Source: Rahnella variigena (lineage in GTDB: Bacteria > Pseudomonadota > Gammaproteobacteria > Enterobacterales > Enterobacteriaceae). Taken from it: a stretch of DNA of 64,000 bases. The notes under the pieces were generated by a model that was given only the letters and a program-made list of their open reading frames with translations, was not told the origin of the DNA and ran no database searches. Location: assembly GCF_003610915.1 (NCBI RefSeq), contig NZ_NSDJ01000001.1, positions 3,224,001 to 3,288,000 of the forward strand, read 5' to 3'. Numbering within the stretch: position 1 is the stretch's first letter; every line of letters starts with the position of its first letter. The position numbers were made by a program, and so were the translations under genes. Below are positions 43,283 to 52,938 of this stretch, one piece after another.

Positions 43283-44557
43283 TCACATCTCAAACATCTC
43301 CGCCCCGATATAAGAGCCCTCTTTTGGTGCCGGTGGCACGAAGAAGATCCCCGAACCGATGTGCGAGATGTATTCGTTCAGCGCGTCCGATGCACCGAGT
43401 TTTGTCTGCAAGGCTTCGAACTGCACCGGGTCTTTCTGATAGCTGATGAACAACAATCCGGCGTCGAGTTGCGCCATATTATTCAGCCCGTCGGTGTAAT
43501 TATAAGAACGGCGCAGGATTTTAATCCCGCCGTTGTTTTCATGTGCCGCCAGACTGATATGCGCGGTTGCCGGAATAACTAAATTGCCATCGGCATCCTT
43601 TTGGGTGAAGTGCGGGGTATCAAACTCTTTGGTGCCGGTCAGCGGCGCACCCGAAACTTTATGGCGTCCGAACACATTATTCTGGTCACTGACCCGGTCT
43701 GTATCCCAGCTTTCAATATGAATTTTGATTTTCCGCACCACCTGATAACTGCCCTGCTGCTGCCACGCCGGACCGCCATCGTTGATCCAGACATACTTAT
43801 CAAAATCTTCTTTCTCGGTGATGTTACGGGTGCCGTCTTTAAAACCGAACAGATTACGCGGCGTGGACTGGCCTTTACCGGCAGATGCGCGGCCAAAGCC
43901 CATGACTGTCCAGCGTGTCGCTGCCGCGCCGGTGCTTTTGGCGATACGCGCTAAATCGCGGATGGCATGATACGCCACCTGCGGATCGTCAGCGCAGGCC
44001 TGCAACGAGAGATCGCCACCGGTCAGTTCCGGCTGCATATCGTCACTCGGCAGCTTCATCAGCTCACGCATGAGTGGCGGTTTTTGTTTCGCCAGCCCGA
44101 AAGTGTCGGTGAAGACGCGCGGACCTAGTCCGACGGTGACGGTCAGTGACGCCGGACCGAGATCCATCGCCTCGCCGGTGTCCATTCCCACGCCGCTGTC
44201 ACGCGCCGGTTCCACCTGACCGATAATGCCGCCTTTCATCAACTGCGCAATCGCCGATGACCAGCGAGCCAGCAAGACCTGTAAATCCTGACGGCTGGTG
44301 GTGGTCAGATCAAAGGTCATGTACATAATATGGCGTTGCGGCGGCGTGGTGACGCCGACCTGCCCGCCGTCACCATAGAACGGATACTGACGCGACAGAT
44401 CGATTCTGTCTTCAGGATCCTGTGCCGCCACCGCCTGACCGTGCGCGTGGGCAACGGTCGGGATCGCCAGGGCGCTGGCACCGGCTACCGCGCCTTTAAG
44501 CACATCACGGCGGGAAAACTTACCGGCCTCCCTGGCCGGTTCGCGTTGTTCACTCAT
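43283..44557 (-). CDS. efeB: Deferrochelatase/peroxidase EfeB (Dyp-type)
   Basis: Periplasmic heme-dependent DyP peroxidase of 424 residues, exported by Tat (FSRRDVLKGAVAGASAL followed by a hydrophobic core ending VAHAHG). The distal heme motif is GFKDGT (about residue 237), and the later HISLAAHENNGGIKILRRSYNY region holds the proximal ligand and distal Arg region of the family. It would oxidise ferrous iron or extract iron from heme to feed EfeO/EfeU. Third gene of the leftward efeUOB operon, three bases after efeO. Confidence 0.93.
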   Translation of the reverse strand: MSEQREPAREAGKFSRRDVLKGAVAGASALAIPTVAHAHGQAVAAQDPEDRIDLSRQYPFYGDGGQVGVTTPPQRHIMYMTFDLTTTSRQDLQVLLARWSSAIAQLMKGGIIGQVEPARDSGVGMDTGEAMDLGPASLTVTVGLGPRVFTDTFGLAKQKPPLMRELMKLPSDDMQPELTGGDLSLQACADDPQVAYHAIRDLARIAKSTGAAATRWTVMGFGRASAGKGQSTPRNLFGFKDGTRNITEKEDFDKYVWINDGGPAWQQQGSYQVVRKIKIHIESWDTDRVSDQNNVFGRHKVSGAPLTGTKEFDTPHFTQKDADGNLVIPATAHISLAAHENNGGIKILRRSYNYTDGLNNMAQLDAGLLFISYQKDPVQFEALQTKLGASDALNEYISHIGSGIFFVPPAPKEGSYIGAEMFEM

Positions 44558-44560
44558 TCA

Positions 44561-45784
44561 TCAGGCTCCCTTATTAGCCGCCACTTTCTCACCGATTTTA
44601 GACAGGGGTTCCTGCAACGCCTGAATAGCACGGCTCAGCTTCGCAGCATCAGAGGCTTTGAGTTCAGCAGTGTAATGTTTGTATCCGCCAGGGACGCTGG
44701 CATCACGGTAGGTTTCCAGCTGCGTATGGACCGCAGCGAATTGCGCGGCGACCTGCTTCGTGAGCGCCGGATCGATTTTTTCCAGACCCGGTTGCAGGAA
44801 GGCAAACGCCTGTTGTGCGCCTTCGACGTTACCGGCGAAATCCACCAGATCAAAGTGGCTGAACGCTTCTTCTTCGCCGTTGATTTTAGTGTTCTGCACT
44901 TCTTCCAGCAGGTCGGCAGCACCGTTAGCCAGATCTTCCGGTTTATACGTCAGGGCTTTGGTCAGCGTATCGAGTTGTGCGACGTTCTTCTGCAATTCAG
45001 CCGCCAGCTGTTTGGTTTCCGGGGTGATTTTTCCCTGACCGAACAGGTCACGTTCGATGGCGTGGAAACCGTGCCAGCCCGCTTTCGGATCGAGATTTGA
45101 AGCACGCATGTCGATCAGGTAATCGAGGTTGCCGGCGTTATCCGTCGCCTTGAAGCCCGGCAGAATAAAACCGTCCACGTCTGATTCGATACGCTCATAG
45201 AACGGACGCGCTTTGGCATAATCTGCCTTTGCGGTAGCCAGGTCGCCAGCATCGATGTCGGCTTTCAGGCGGTTAACCGCCACCACCATCGCATCCACCA
45301 CGCCGTTGACGTAGGTGGCGTAATCTTTGGTGCCCTGCGCCAGAATGGTTGCGGTGCTGCCCGCCGGTTGCGCGGCGCTTTCACCGGTCACGGTGAAATC
45401 CGTCATCTCATGTTCTGCGCCCGGACAGTAAATCTGATATTTGCCGCCATCCAGCGTGAGGGTGAATTTGACCGCCGGAAGCCCCGGCGCCAGGTTCTCT
45501 TTTTCGCCCAGAATACGATTGTTGCTCAGCAGTTCCAGTTCGGTAATGGCCGTCGCGGTTTTATTGACCACGTTAAATGTAACCGGACCGGCTTTTGCCG
45601 AATTATGTTCCACCACACAGGTGCCGCCCTTGTCGCCGGTCATGGTGATATTCACCTGCGAAACGCCGTTCGTCACCGGTGCCTGTGAGGCACTGGCTGG
45701 CGCATCAAGCGAAAACATCAACATTGCCGTCAGGCCCGCGGCGGTCATCAGCGATTCTTTTTTCTTAAAATTCTTCTTACGCAT
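44561..45784 (-). CDS. efeO: Iron uptake system protein EfeO
   Basis: Periplasmic iron-binding component, 407 residues. A signal peptide ends PASASQ; residues about 35-135 form a cupredoxin-like domain (Cys in GGTCVVEHN and His in AEHEMTD as candidate metal ligands), and about 150-405 form the M75-type imelysin domain with its HxxE motif (HGFHAIERDLFG). It would deliver iron to EfeU. Middle gene of efeUOB, eight bases after efeU. Confidence 0.93.
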   Translation of the reverse strand: MRKKNFKKKESLMTAAGLTAMLMFSLDAPASASQAPVTNGVSQVNITMTGDKGGTCVVEHNSAKAGPVTFNVVNKTATAITELELLSNNRILGEKENLAPGLPAVKFTLTLDGGKYQIYCPGAEHEMTDFTVTGESAAQPAGSTATILAQGTKDYATYVNGVVDAMVVAVNRLKADIDAGDLATAKADYAKARPFYERIESDVDGFILPGFKATDNAGNLDYLIDMRASNLDPKAGWHGFHAIERDLFGQGKITPETKQLAAELQKNVAQLDTLTKALTYKPEDLANGAADLLEEVQNTKINGEEEAFSHFDLVDFAGNVEGAQQAFAFLQPGLEKIDPALTKQVAAQFAAVHTQLETYRDASVPGGYKHYTAELKASDAAKLSRAIQALQEPLSKIGEKVAANKGA

Positions 45785-45791
45785 GAATTAC

Positions 45792-47438
45792 TTATCCTTT
45801 ATTTTTTGGCAAATGTTTGTGTGATTGGGAACCGAATGACAGGTCATATTCCCGGCTGACAGATGACCGCTTATGACGGAATTGCAGTAAAATCCGCAGT
45901 GCAGATACAGCAAAAATCAGGGCCAGCGCCGCCAGCAAAGCTGGCAGCATGTAAGCCCGGAAACGATAAGTGTCCTGATAAGTTTGTCTTTGTTGCAGAG
46001 CGTCAGATACGTGCAGCTGATACGCGTTGCTCACCTGCCAGTTGCAGGCAGAAACATCGGCAGTGGGTGTGCGAACCGTGACGGTGCGCGGCGATTGCAG
46101 GCCGCTGCCCGAAAGCGTGATGACTTCTTCGGCCTGCCCGCTGGCGTCGAGTAACCTGTCACCGGCAGCAGTAACATGAACGTTGCAATGCACCGTCCAC
46201 TGTGCCTGATATGGCCCCGGATGTATGGCCGGATTCAGGCCGATGGGAATACGGTTACCGTAAAGCGCCACCACCCGATCCAGCGTGACAATGTCCGGCG
46301 CACCGGCGGGCGTCAGGGACGTTTTGGTGTTCCATTCCCGCGTCGGTAGTCCTGCGCGTTCACCCATTGTGGCTTTTTCCACAGGGAGCGCTATCTGCGT
46401 AATCTTGCCAGCGGCGGATTGCAGACTGAGCTGATAGCCGTTACCGGCGGTGACGAGAAGTTGCACCTGACCGGCAGGCGTTTGCTGCGCGTCGCTGACC
46501 AGCGGCGCGTTGTCCGGCAATTGCAGGGTAAACGGGGGATAAAACAGAAACAGCCCCAGCGCGGCGAGCGCCATCACACCGGCGAAAGCCAGAGAAAGAC
46601 GCGCTGCTTTTTTCGCAGCCGGACGACGATGGGCAGGCCAGTACACCCTCACCGAAACAATGCCGATATACAGCAGCCACGCCACGGTCTGGATCTGATT
46701 CGGATCGGGCGGAATGCCCAGCACGCCGGTGATCAGCGCGGAACGGATGGTGCCCGGCGGAACCAGCCACGAGAGATCGGCAATACGTTGCTGACCGATA
46801 TTCAGCCAGCCCGCCTCGTGTGCGGTTTGCAGTGAAGTGATGATCAGTCCGCTTGCCACGAGGATCAGGAACAGGCCGGTATAGCGGAAGAAGCGCGATA
46901 AGTTGATGCGGATACCGCCGAAATAAATACCGCAGCCGATGATCACCGCAACGATAAGGCCGATCACTGCGCCGACAGCGGCCCACATCGCGGACTGCGC
47001 CACCGAGAACGTCGCCAGCAGAAATACGCTGGTTTCAAAACCTTCTTTCAGCACCGCCAGAAACGCCATACTGGCCAGCGCCCAGGCGCTGGACTGGCTG
47101 ATGGCCTCGGCGGCTTCGTTTTCCAGCTCTTTTTTCATGTTGTGAGCGTGGGTATTCATCCACATGATCATGCCGGTGACAAAGAACACCGCGATCGCGC
47201 CGATAACCGATTCCATCCCTTCCTGACTGGCCTGCGGCAAAGCGCGCTCTGTCATTTCCAGCGCAATACCGACTATGACGGAGAGCACCAGCGCCAGCAC
47301 GACGCCCACCCACATCGCAAAAAGACTTTTGCCGTTTTTACGTAAAAAGGCCGCAATAATGCCGACAATCAGTGCGGCTTCAAGACCCTCACGCAAACCG
47401 ATAATAAAGGTGGCTAACAAAGGCGACTCCAGCAACAA
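45792..47438 (-). CDS. efeU: FTR1-family iron permease EfeU, long form
   Basis: Inner-membrane iron permease with the two FTR1 motifs LREGLEAAL (about residue 15) and LKEGFETSVFL (about 130). The permease core ends near residue 280, as in the ~276-residue E. coli protein. Here a further ~270 residues follow: a transmembrane helix (about 281-298), a periplasmic region of about 200 residues with two cysteines (VHCNVHV, SACNW), a helix near 497-520 and a basic cytoplasmic tail. No in-frame ATG lies near the start; a TTG at 47438 (or 47435) is needed to keep the first REGLE helix. A Fur box lies 22 bases upstream. First gene of efeUOB. Confidence 0.88.
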   Translation of the reverse strand: MLLESPLLATFIIGLREGLEAALIVGIIAAFLRKNGKSLFAMWVGVVLALVLSVIVGIALEMTERALPQASQEGMESVIGAIAVFFVTGMIMWMNTHAHNMKKELENEAAEAISQSSAWALASMAFLAVLKEGFETSVFLLATFSVAQSAMWAAVGAVIGLIVAVIIGCGIYFGGIRINLSRFFRYTGLFLILVASGLIITSLQTAHEAGWLNIGQQRIADLSWLVPPGTIRSALITGVLGIPPDPNQIQTVAWLLYIGIVSVRVYWPAHRRPAAKKAARLSLAFAGVMALAALGLFLFYPPFTLQLPDNAPLVSDAQQTPAGQVQLLVTAGNGYQLSLQSAAGKITQIALPVEKATMGERAGLPTREWNTKTSLTPAGAPDIVTLDRVVALYGNRIPIGLNPAIHPGPYQAQWTVHCNVHVTAAGDRLLDASGQAEEVITLSGSGLQSPRTVTVRTPTADVSACNWQVSNAYQLHVSDALQQRQTYQDTYRFRAYMLPALLAALALIFAVSALRILLQFRHKRSSVSREYDLSFGSQSHKHLPKNKG

Positions 47439-47459
47439 GAAGCATTATCAAATTATTAA

Positions 47460-47474
47460 TGATAATTGATATCA
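47460..47474 (-). promoter_or_regulatory. Fur box upstream of efeU
   Basis: TGATAATTGATATCA matches the 7-1-7 Fur consensus in 12 of 14 positions, just upstream of the efeUOB operon. Iron repression inferred. Confidence 0.65.
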
Positions 47475-47588
47475 GTTGGCGCTATGGCTGGAAAGGAATG
47501 GAGTATGTGGATTTGCAACAGATTGCGTGAGAAATGTAAATTTGCCGAAAAACCGGGGTGAATTGTAAGCAGATGAAAATTCACGCGA

Positions 47589-48158
47589 TTATTGTTTTGA
47601 TTTCAGCCAGTTCACGATCACCCCGCCCGCCACAATCAGCACGATGAAAGAGGCGTAAAGGAGCCAGTTATTCACTTCGGCAAGGATATCGCCGAACAAC
47701 CAGCCAATAGCCAGCAGAAACAAGGTCTTGGGAATGGCGGCAATAATGTTATAGAACAGAAAAGGCACCAGCGGCATACGCGCCATGCCCGCAGCGGTCA
47801 GCACCAGCGCGCCAGCGGAATGCGTCAGTTTACCCAGCACCAGCAATCGTCCGGATTTGCGTGCAAAACTGCTCACCACTTTATCCAGCCGTTCCTGCGT
47901 CAGGCCGAGACGGATAAGCCAGCGCGGTGGTTTGCCGTCCGCGCCAATCACCCAGCGTCCCAGCGAGTAAAAAAGCAGATCCCCGAACACTTCCACGGCC
48001 ATGACCACAGCAAAAATCCCGGTTAAGCTTAAATAGCCGAGACGTGCAAAATAACCGGCGATGACCGTCACTACCGGCCCTTCCAGTATGGCCAGCGGCG
48101 TCATAATCAGCAGCCCGTGCGCTCTGAGCAGTGCTTCAAGAGATTCAAGTGAAAACAT
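47589..48158 (-). CDS. DedA-family inner-membrane protein
   Basis: Membrane protein of 189 residues from the ATG at 48158, which follows AAGGAAA. It has the family core LAILEGPVVTVIAGYFARLG, a half-repeat F/GDLLFYSLGRW, the arginine-containing FARKSGRLLVLGKLTH with the reentrant-loop pattern, and four or five hydrophobic helices. DedA/VTT proteins flip or transport lipids such as undecaprenyl phosphate and support membrane energetics. The earlier in-frame codons up to 48221 lack a ribosome site. Stand-alone. Confidence 0.85.
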   Translation of the reverse strand: MFSLESLEALLRAHGLLIMTPLAILEGPVVTVIAGYFARLGYLSLTGIFAVVMAVEVFGDLLFYSLGRWVIGADGKPPRWLIRLGLTQERLDKVVSSFARKSGRLLVLGKLTHSAGALVLTAAGMARMPLVPFLFYNIIAAIPKTLFLLAIGWLFGDILAEVNNWLLYASFIVLIVAGGVIVNWLKSKQ

Positions 48159-48413
48159 ACTTTCCTTATTAATCTGACTGCTGGCGGGCAATGACTGACA
48201 CCGTACCAAATCAGGTAGCATAAAAAGCCAAAAAACGCACTTATCGCTAAATATTTTATTTCAGCATTGAAATTATTAACTTCCTTGCCTATTACTTAAT
48301 GTTAGCGATAAATCGTTGTTTTACAGCAAGGTTTGTCGCCAACAGGGTAATTATAAATTCGCTTATGGCAAGCACATCTTCCCTTAACGGGCATTCTGAC
48401 ATTTGAGGCATAC

Positions 48414-48692
48414 ATGAAAAAAATTAGCGTAATACTGGCAGTGGCTCTGGCAAGCTTGATCTCCTCCAGTGCTTTTTCTGCTCAGTTGATGAAAAAGTCC
48501 GAGTTCGAAAAAGTAGAATCTCAGTACACCAAAATCGGTACGGTCAGCACGTCGAATAAAACGTCTCAGTCTGGCGCGCTGGAAGATCTGTCCAAGAAGG
48601 CAGATAAAAAAGGCGGTGATGTTATCGTATTAACCTCAGGCAACACCAACAACAAAATTCACGGCAATGCCGATGTGTATAAGAAAAAATAA
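48414..48692 (+). CDS. DUF1471 (YhcN/BhsA-like) periplasmic protein
   Basis: Small exported protein of 92 residues. A signal peptide ([15 protein letters not shown]...) ends AFSAQ at about residue 23. The mature domain follows the DUF1471 pattern: [15 protein letters not shown], then [33 protein letters not shown] at the end. Related enterobacterial proteins (BhsA, McbA, YhcN) respond to envelope or acid stress and biofilm. Stand-alone with its own terminator. Confidence 0.88.
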   Translation: MKKISVILAVALASLISSSAFSAQLMKKSEFEKVESQYTKIGTVSTSNKTSQSGALEDLSKKADKKGGDVIVLTSGNTNNKIHGNADVYKKK

Positions 48693-48731
48693 GATTTTTG
48701 TTTCTATACAATAATTTTGTTTATATGCAAT

Positions 48732-48762
48732 AAAAAGAGGCCCGCAAATTTGCGGGCTTTTT
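48732..48762. terminator. Rho-independent terminator
   Basis: GCCCGCAAA pairs with TTTGCGGGC, flanked by A and T tracts, directly after the DUF1471 gene. Confidence 0.9.
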
Positions 48763-48843
48763 GATGCCCGATTATGCTCATTAAAAAACTTTGTCTATGG
48801 CCGTCAGCTGGTCTTTCGTGTCTTTCAATAAAAGGGAAATTTT

Positions 48844-50631
48844 ATGCTGTTATCCGCCCCGCTGATGCTGGTCATCATTGGTCTGGGATCCTTGCTGGCG
48901 CAGTGGCTGGCGTGGTTATTAAAAATCCCGGCCATCCTGCCTTTACTGTTACTCGGCGTCGTACTTGGCCCGGTGACGCATGTCATCCAGCCTGATGCCC
49001 TGTTTGGCAATTTGCTGTTTCCGCTGGTGTCGATCTCGGTTGCCATCATTTTGTTTGAAGGCGCGCTGACGCTGCGTGTGGACGAAGTCCGCGGACTGGG
49101 CGGCGTGGTGCGCAATCTCGTCACTATCGGGATGCTGGTAACGTTCGCCGTGATCAGCCTCGCCTGCTGGTGGCTGCTTGGTTTTGAGCCGGAACTGGCC
49201 GCACTGGTCGGTGCGGTGACCGTGGTAACCGGCCCGACTGTGATTGCGCCGTTAATGCGCGTGGTGCGTCCGAATGCAGCCATTAACCAGGTGCTGCGCT
49301 GGGAAGGGATTGTGATCGACCCGGTGGGCGCGATTTTTACTCTGCTGGTGTTTGAATTTATTACCCTGCGTGAACACGCTGAATCGCTGACGCACCTTAT
49401 CTGGACGCTGGGCGAAACCGCTGCCGCCGGGCTGATACTGGGTTCAGTTTTTGGTTACGTGCTGGGCGTCGCATTGCGCCGTGTGTGGATCCCCGCTTAT
49501 CTGCAAAACCTCGGCGTGCTGGCAGTGATGCTGACCGCGTTCGGGCTTTCCAATGCCCTTGCAGATGAATCCGGCATGCTGACCGTCACCGTCATGGGCA
49601 TCTGGCTGGCGAATATGCGCGATGTCGATACCACTGACATTCTGGCTTTTAAAGAAGAGCTTTCGGCCATCCTGATTTCCGCACTGTTTATCATTCTTGC
49701 GGCGCGCCTCGATATTCATGCACTGGTGGAAATGGGCTGGCCGTTGATTGGCCTGTTGCTGGTGGTGCAGTTTATCGCCCGCCCGCTGTGTATTGCCGTC
49801 TCGACGTGGCGTTCTTCCCTGCACTGGCGTGACCGTCTGCTGCTGTGCTGGATTTCTCCGCGCGGCATCGTGGCGGCGGCGGTCAGTTCGCTGTTCGCCC
49901 TGACGCTGCAACGCATGAACTATCCGCAGGCCGACAAACTGGTGACCGTGGTCTTTGCCATTATCATTGGCACCGTGGTGCTGCAAAGCCTGACCAGCCG
50001 GGCGATTGCCCGTGCGCTGCGGGTACAGCAGAAAACGCCGCGCGGCGTGCTGATCGTCGGTGCGAACAGCGTGGCGCGGATGCTGGCGAAAGTGCTGATA
50101 AAGCAGGATATTCCGGTGCGCCTCACCGACAGCAGCTGGGAATATTACCGGCAGGCACGGATGGACGGCATTCCGGCCTATTACGGTAATGCGTGGTCAG
50201 AACATGCCGAAAACTTTCTCGATCTGAGCGGTGTATCGCAGGTATTGGCGCTTTCACCTAACCGTCATCAGAATGCGCTGGCGGTGTATCATTTCGGGCA
50301 TATTTTCGGCCGGGAAAAGGTGTTTGCCGTGCGCTCCGGGCCCGCGCTCAAAGGTGCCCGCTCGCAGGAAAACAGTCGTTTTCAGCGTAATGAAGTGGTG
50401 TTCAACAGCGATACCACCTATTCGAAGCTCAGCTCTTTGCTGGCGAAAGGTGCGGTGATCAAAGCCACGCAGCTGAATGAAAGTTTTGGCTGGATAGATT
50501 ACCTGGAGAAAAACAGCGGCGTGCTGCCTCTGTTTGCGGTGCGGGAAAACGACACGCTGGTGGTGCTCAGGGACGGCAATACCCCGCCGGTGCCCTGCAC
50601 GCTGATTGCACTGGTACAAAACGAAGCATAA
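48844..50631 (+). CDS. CPA1-family Na+(K+)/H+ antiporter with nucleotide-binding C-domain
   Basis: Inner-membrane cation/proton antiporter of 595 residues. The N-terminal two thirds (about 1-395) hold twelve or so helices with CPA1 landmarks: LLGVVLGP in helix 2, FEGALTLR in helix 3, VTGPTVIAPLMR in helix 5 and GIVIDPVGAI, where the Asp corresponds to the ion-binding acidic residue. The C-terminal third begins with a Rossmann-like RCK/TrkA-N segment (GVLIVGANSVARMLAKVLI) and a YGNAWSEHAENF region, so nucleotide or redox control is likely. Similar enterobacterial genes are annotated as sodium:proton antiporters. AGGG(A) precedes the ATG. Confidence 0.88.
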   Translation: MLLSAPLMLVIIGLGSLLAQWLAWLLKIPAILPLLLLGVVLGPVTHVIQPDALFGNLLFPLVSISVAIILFEGALTLRVDEVRGLGGVVRNLVTIGMLVTFAVISLACWWLLGFEPELAALVGAVTVVTGPTVIAPLMRVVRPNAAINQVLRWEGIVIDPVGAIFTLLVFEFITLREHAESLTHLIWTLGETAAAGLILGSVFGYVLGVALRRVWIPAYLQNLGVLAVMLTAFGLSNALADESGMLTVTVMGIWLANMRDVDTTDILAFKEELSAILISALFIILAARLDIHALVEMGWPLIGLLLVVQFIARPLCIAVSTWRSSLHWRDRLLLCWISPRGIVAAAVSSLFALTLQRMNYPQADKLVTVVFAIIIGTVVLQSLTSRAIARALRVQQKTPRGVLIVGANSVARMLAKVLIKQDIPVRLTDSSWEYYRQARMDGIPAYYGNAWSEHAENFLDLSGVSQVLALSPNRHQNALAVYHFGHIFGREKVFAVRSGPALKGARSQENSRFQRNEVVFNSDTTYSKLSSLLAKGAVIKATQLNESFGWIDYLEKNSGVLPLFAVRENDTLVVLRDGNTPPVPCTLIALVQNEA

Positions 50632-50650
50632 AAAACCCGCGCCGCGGGTT
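50628..50650 (-). terminator. Terminator of the FUSC-family gene
   Basis: AACCCGC pairs with GCGGGTT around GCC; read leftward it ends in a six-T run. It overlaps the stop of the antiporter and lies past the 3' end of the gene at 50690-52741. Confidence 0.75.
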
Positions 50651-50689
50651 CATCTTAAGGAACAGCGGCGCGGGCAGTTTCGGTTAGAG

Positions 50690-52741
50690 TTACGCCAGTT
50701 CCGGCCAGCGTGCGGTCGGGTACAGCGCCATACGGATGTTGAACAGATGGAACAGCGGCGTGAACAGTTCGATGTCCGCACGACATAACGCTTCAAGCCG
50801 CAGCAGCGCCTGATTCAGCGCATTGAGCAACGAATCCGGCGGTCCGATGTAGATATTTTTCAGCCGCTTTTTGATGTAATTATTAATCTCATACATCAGC
50901 ACTTCCGTTTCAACGTTATGATTTTTCAATACGTCCTGATGCCGGGCATAAAAATCATAGCAGTTCACGCCCAGCCAGATTTCGGTGATCAGATTCCCGC
51001 CCAGCGCCACTTTGGGTGACGGATCCGCTTTGTTACGCGGCAAAATAATGTTCACTTTATCCAGCATACTGGCGACGTATTGCTGCCTTCCGCGCAGCGA
51101 AGACGCATTGATTTTGATTTCGCTGGTGAACTGTAATAGCTCTTTGATGCCTTTGCGCAGCGCACGTTTGGCCGTCCATGAAGGCCGCTTATTACGGATA
51201 AGCGCGGTGGTCAGCAGCGCAATCATTATCCCGACAATCGTCGAAATCGCCGCATTCACAATCACCAGCACGTCAGGTTTAAAATCATGCCCCATGCCGA
51301 TAAAACCCGGGATCTGCGTGGCGATAATCAGGCCGATAAAATTGGTCGAAGGATTAGCAATGACCAGCCCAAGCGCCAGCAAACCGGGTGCCAGACAGAT
51401 AATCAGCGACTCAAAGGTGATCGCCATCGGGATGAAGATCACCGCGTAAATCACGCTGATAACGATGGCGATCAGCACCCCTTTCAAAAAGACTTTCATC
51501 GAGGCAATCGGGCTGTCGAGCGAGGCAAAGAACGAACAGATAACCGCTGCCATCATCGGCGCAGATGCCCCGTCGCGCCAGCCGGTGCCTATCCAGAACA
51601 GGCAGCCAATCATGGTGGCGGTGAAGGCGCAAAACGCAGAAAGTAAAATCATCCCTTCATCAATATGCTTCCTGAGCCCCAGTTTTATTTTGCTGCGCTT
51701 TTTCTCTTTACTGAACTGTGTCACCCGCTCGGTTACGCCGTAATACGATTCAGTGATGTGAACAAAGTTTTGCAAACGCTCAAGCAGGCCGGTGAACAGC
51801 AGCCCTTCTTCCGGCGTCATTTCGCCACTTTCATAAAGATTTTTGATGCGGGCCTGCGACGCACGGATTTCCGCCTGAATGCCCTGCGCATTACCGCTGA
51901 GTTCGGCGCTGTTCAGCCACAGCAGAAACTGGCTGAACGTCTCTGAGACAAAATCAGGAAACGGGATTTGCTGTTCGGCCAGCAGATTCAGACGCTTTTC
52001 GATGGCCGTCAGCGTGGGGATCAGATACGACAAATGCTGATACTGTGCCATCACCAGGCGGATCAGCCTGCGGGCAGAATCCCCTTCAAACACGCAGTGC
52101 GTAATCAGCGTTTCCACGCTAAGCGGATAGTTAGCCATCTGCACCAGAATATGTTCCCGCTCCGGCAGCGGATCTTTAGCGGTGACGGTCAGTAATTCAT
52201 TGCACAGCTTTTTGGCACTTTCGTACCAGTTGTTGACGCTGTTCTCCAGCAAATTGCGCATGCGCACCGGAAACACCAGCATGTGGATCAGCGTACTGCA
52301 TACAATCGCCACGGTGATTTCTTCGACACGCGAAATCACCGTATAAGTGATCGACATCGGGGTATCGACGTCGGCAAATCCCATGATCGCCGCGCTGTAG
52401 CCCGCCAGCATAAAAACGTAGCCTTTCGGCGTGCGGTCATGCAGCGAAAGATACAGGCAAAATGCCACCCACAGCGACACGCTGAGGCTGAACAGCACCG
52501 GGTCGGTGACCGTAAACGGATAGACCAGAAAGATAAAAACGCCGCCCAGCACGGTGCCGAGAAAGCGGTACGTGGCTTTGGAAAGTGTTGACGCAGAATA
52601 AAGCTGTGAGATGACGTACACCGACACCATCGACCAGGCCGGTTTATCGAGATTGAGTTCGAGGGCTATATATAAGGCTAAAAATGCCGCAATACAGGTT
52701 TTGACTGAGAACAAGAGCGCATTTTTTGTTAACCATTTCAT
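50690..52741 (-). CDS. FUSC-family aromatic-acid exporter-like protein (AaeB type)
   Basis: Inner-membrane protein of 683 residues with two six-helix blocks (about 10-165 and 365-510) separated and followed by soluble domains, the arrangement of the AaeB/FUSC family. The start AFLALYIALELNLDKPAWSMVSVYVISQ is family-typical. AaeB works with an AaeA adaptor to expel aromatic carboxylates; no adaptor gene is adjacent here, and neither aaeX nor aaeR is present, so its partner must be elsewhere or it works alone. The family assignment is firm, the substrate is not. Confidence 0.85.
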   Translation of the reverse strand: MKWLTKNALLFSVKTCIAAFLALYIALELNLDKPAWSMVSVYVISQLYSASTLSKATYRFLGTVLGGVFIFLVYPFTVTDPVLFSLSVSLWVAFCLYLSLHDRTPKGYVFMLAGYSAAIMGFADVDTPMSITYTVISRVEEITVAIVCSTLIHMLVFPVRMRNLLENSVNNWYESAKKLCNELLTVTAKDPLPEREHILVQMANYPLSVETLITHCVFEGDSARRLIRLVMAQYQHLSYLIPTLTAIEKRLNLLAEQQIPFPDFVSETFSQFLLWLNSAELSGNAQGIQAEIRASQARIKNLYESGEMTPEEGLLFTGLLERLQNFVHITESYYGVTERVTQFSKEKKRSKIKLGLRKHIDEGMILLSAFCAFTATMIGCLFWIGTGWRDGASAPMMAAVICSFFASLDSPIASMKVFLKGVLIAIVISVIYAVIFIPMAITFESLIICLAPGLLALGLVIANPSTNFIGLIIATQIPGFIGMGHDFKPDVLVIVNAAISTIVGIMIALLTTALIRNKRPSWTAKRALRKGIKELLQFTSEIKINASSLRGRQQYVASMLDKVNIILPRNKADPSPKVALGGNLITEIWLGVNCYDFYARHQDVLKNHNVETEVLMYEINNYIKKRLKNIYIGPPDSLLNALNQALLRLEALCRADIELFTPLFHLFNIRMALYPTARWPELA

Positions 52742-52870
52742 CGTTAAATCAACAGCTCAGCGTGTTTCAAAACACTATTTTATACGCTGCCAATTCCTGC
52801 ACCAGATTCAAGATTGTAACAAAACATACCTGACTATTAATCACCGCTGATAATCTGTACCTCCCTACAT

Positions 52871-52898
52871 AAAAAAATCCACGCTTTCACGTGGATTT
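52871..52898 (-). terminator. Terminator of the CopD-like gene
   Basis: AAATCCACG pairs with CGTGGATTT; read leftward it ends in a seven-T run. Confidence 0.85.
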
Positions 52899-52938
52899 CC
52901 TGCTCTGCCATCTGCCTGACTTCTTTAAAATCAGAATC

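Noticed and set aside
44330..45100. 256-codon + strand frame opposite efeB/efeO
   Set aside because: Spans two confirmed genes antisense; no start signal or domain.
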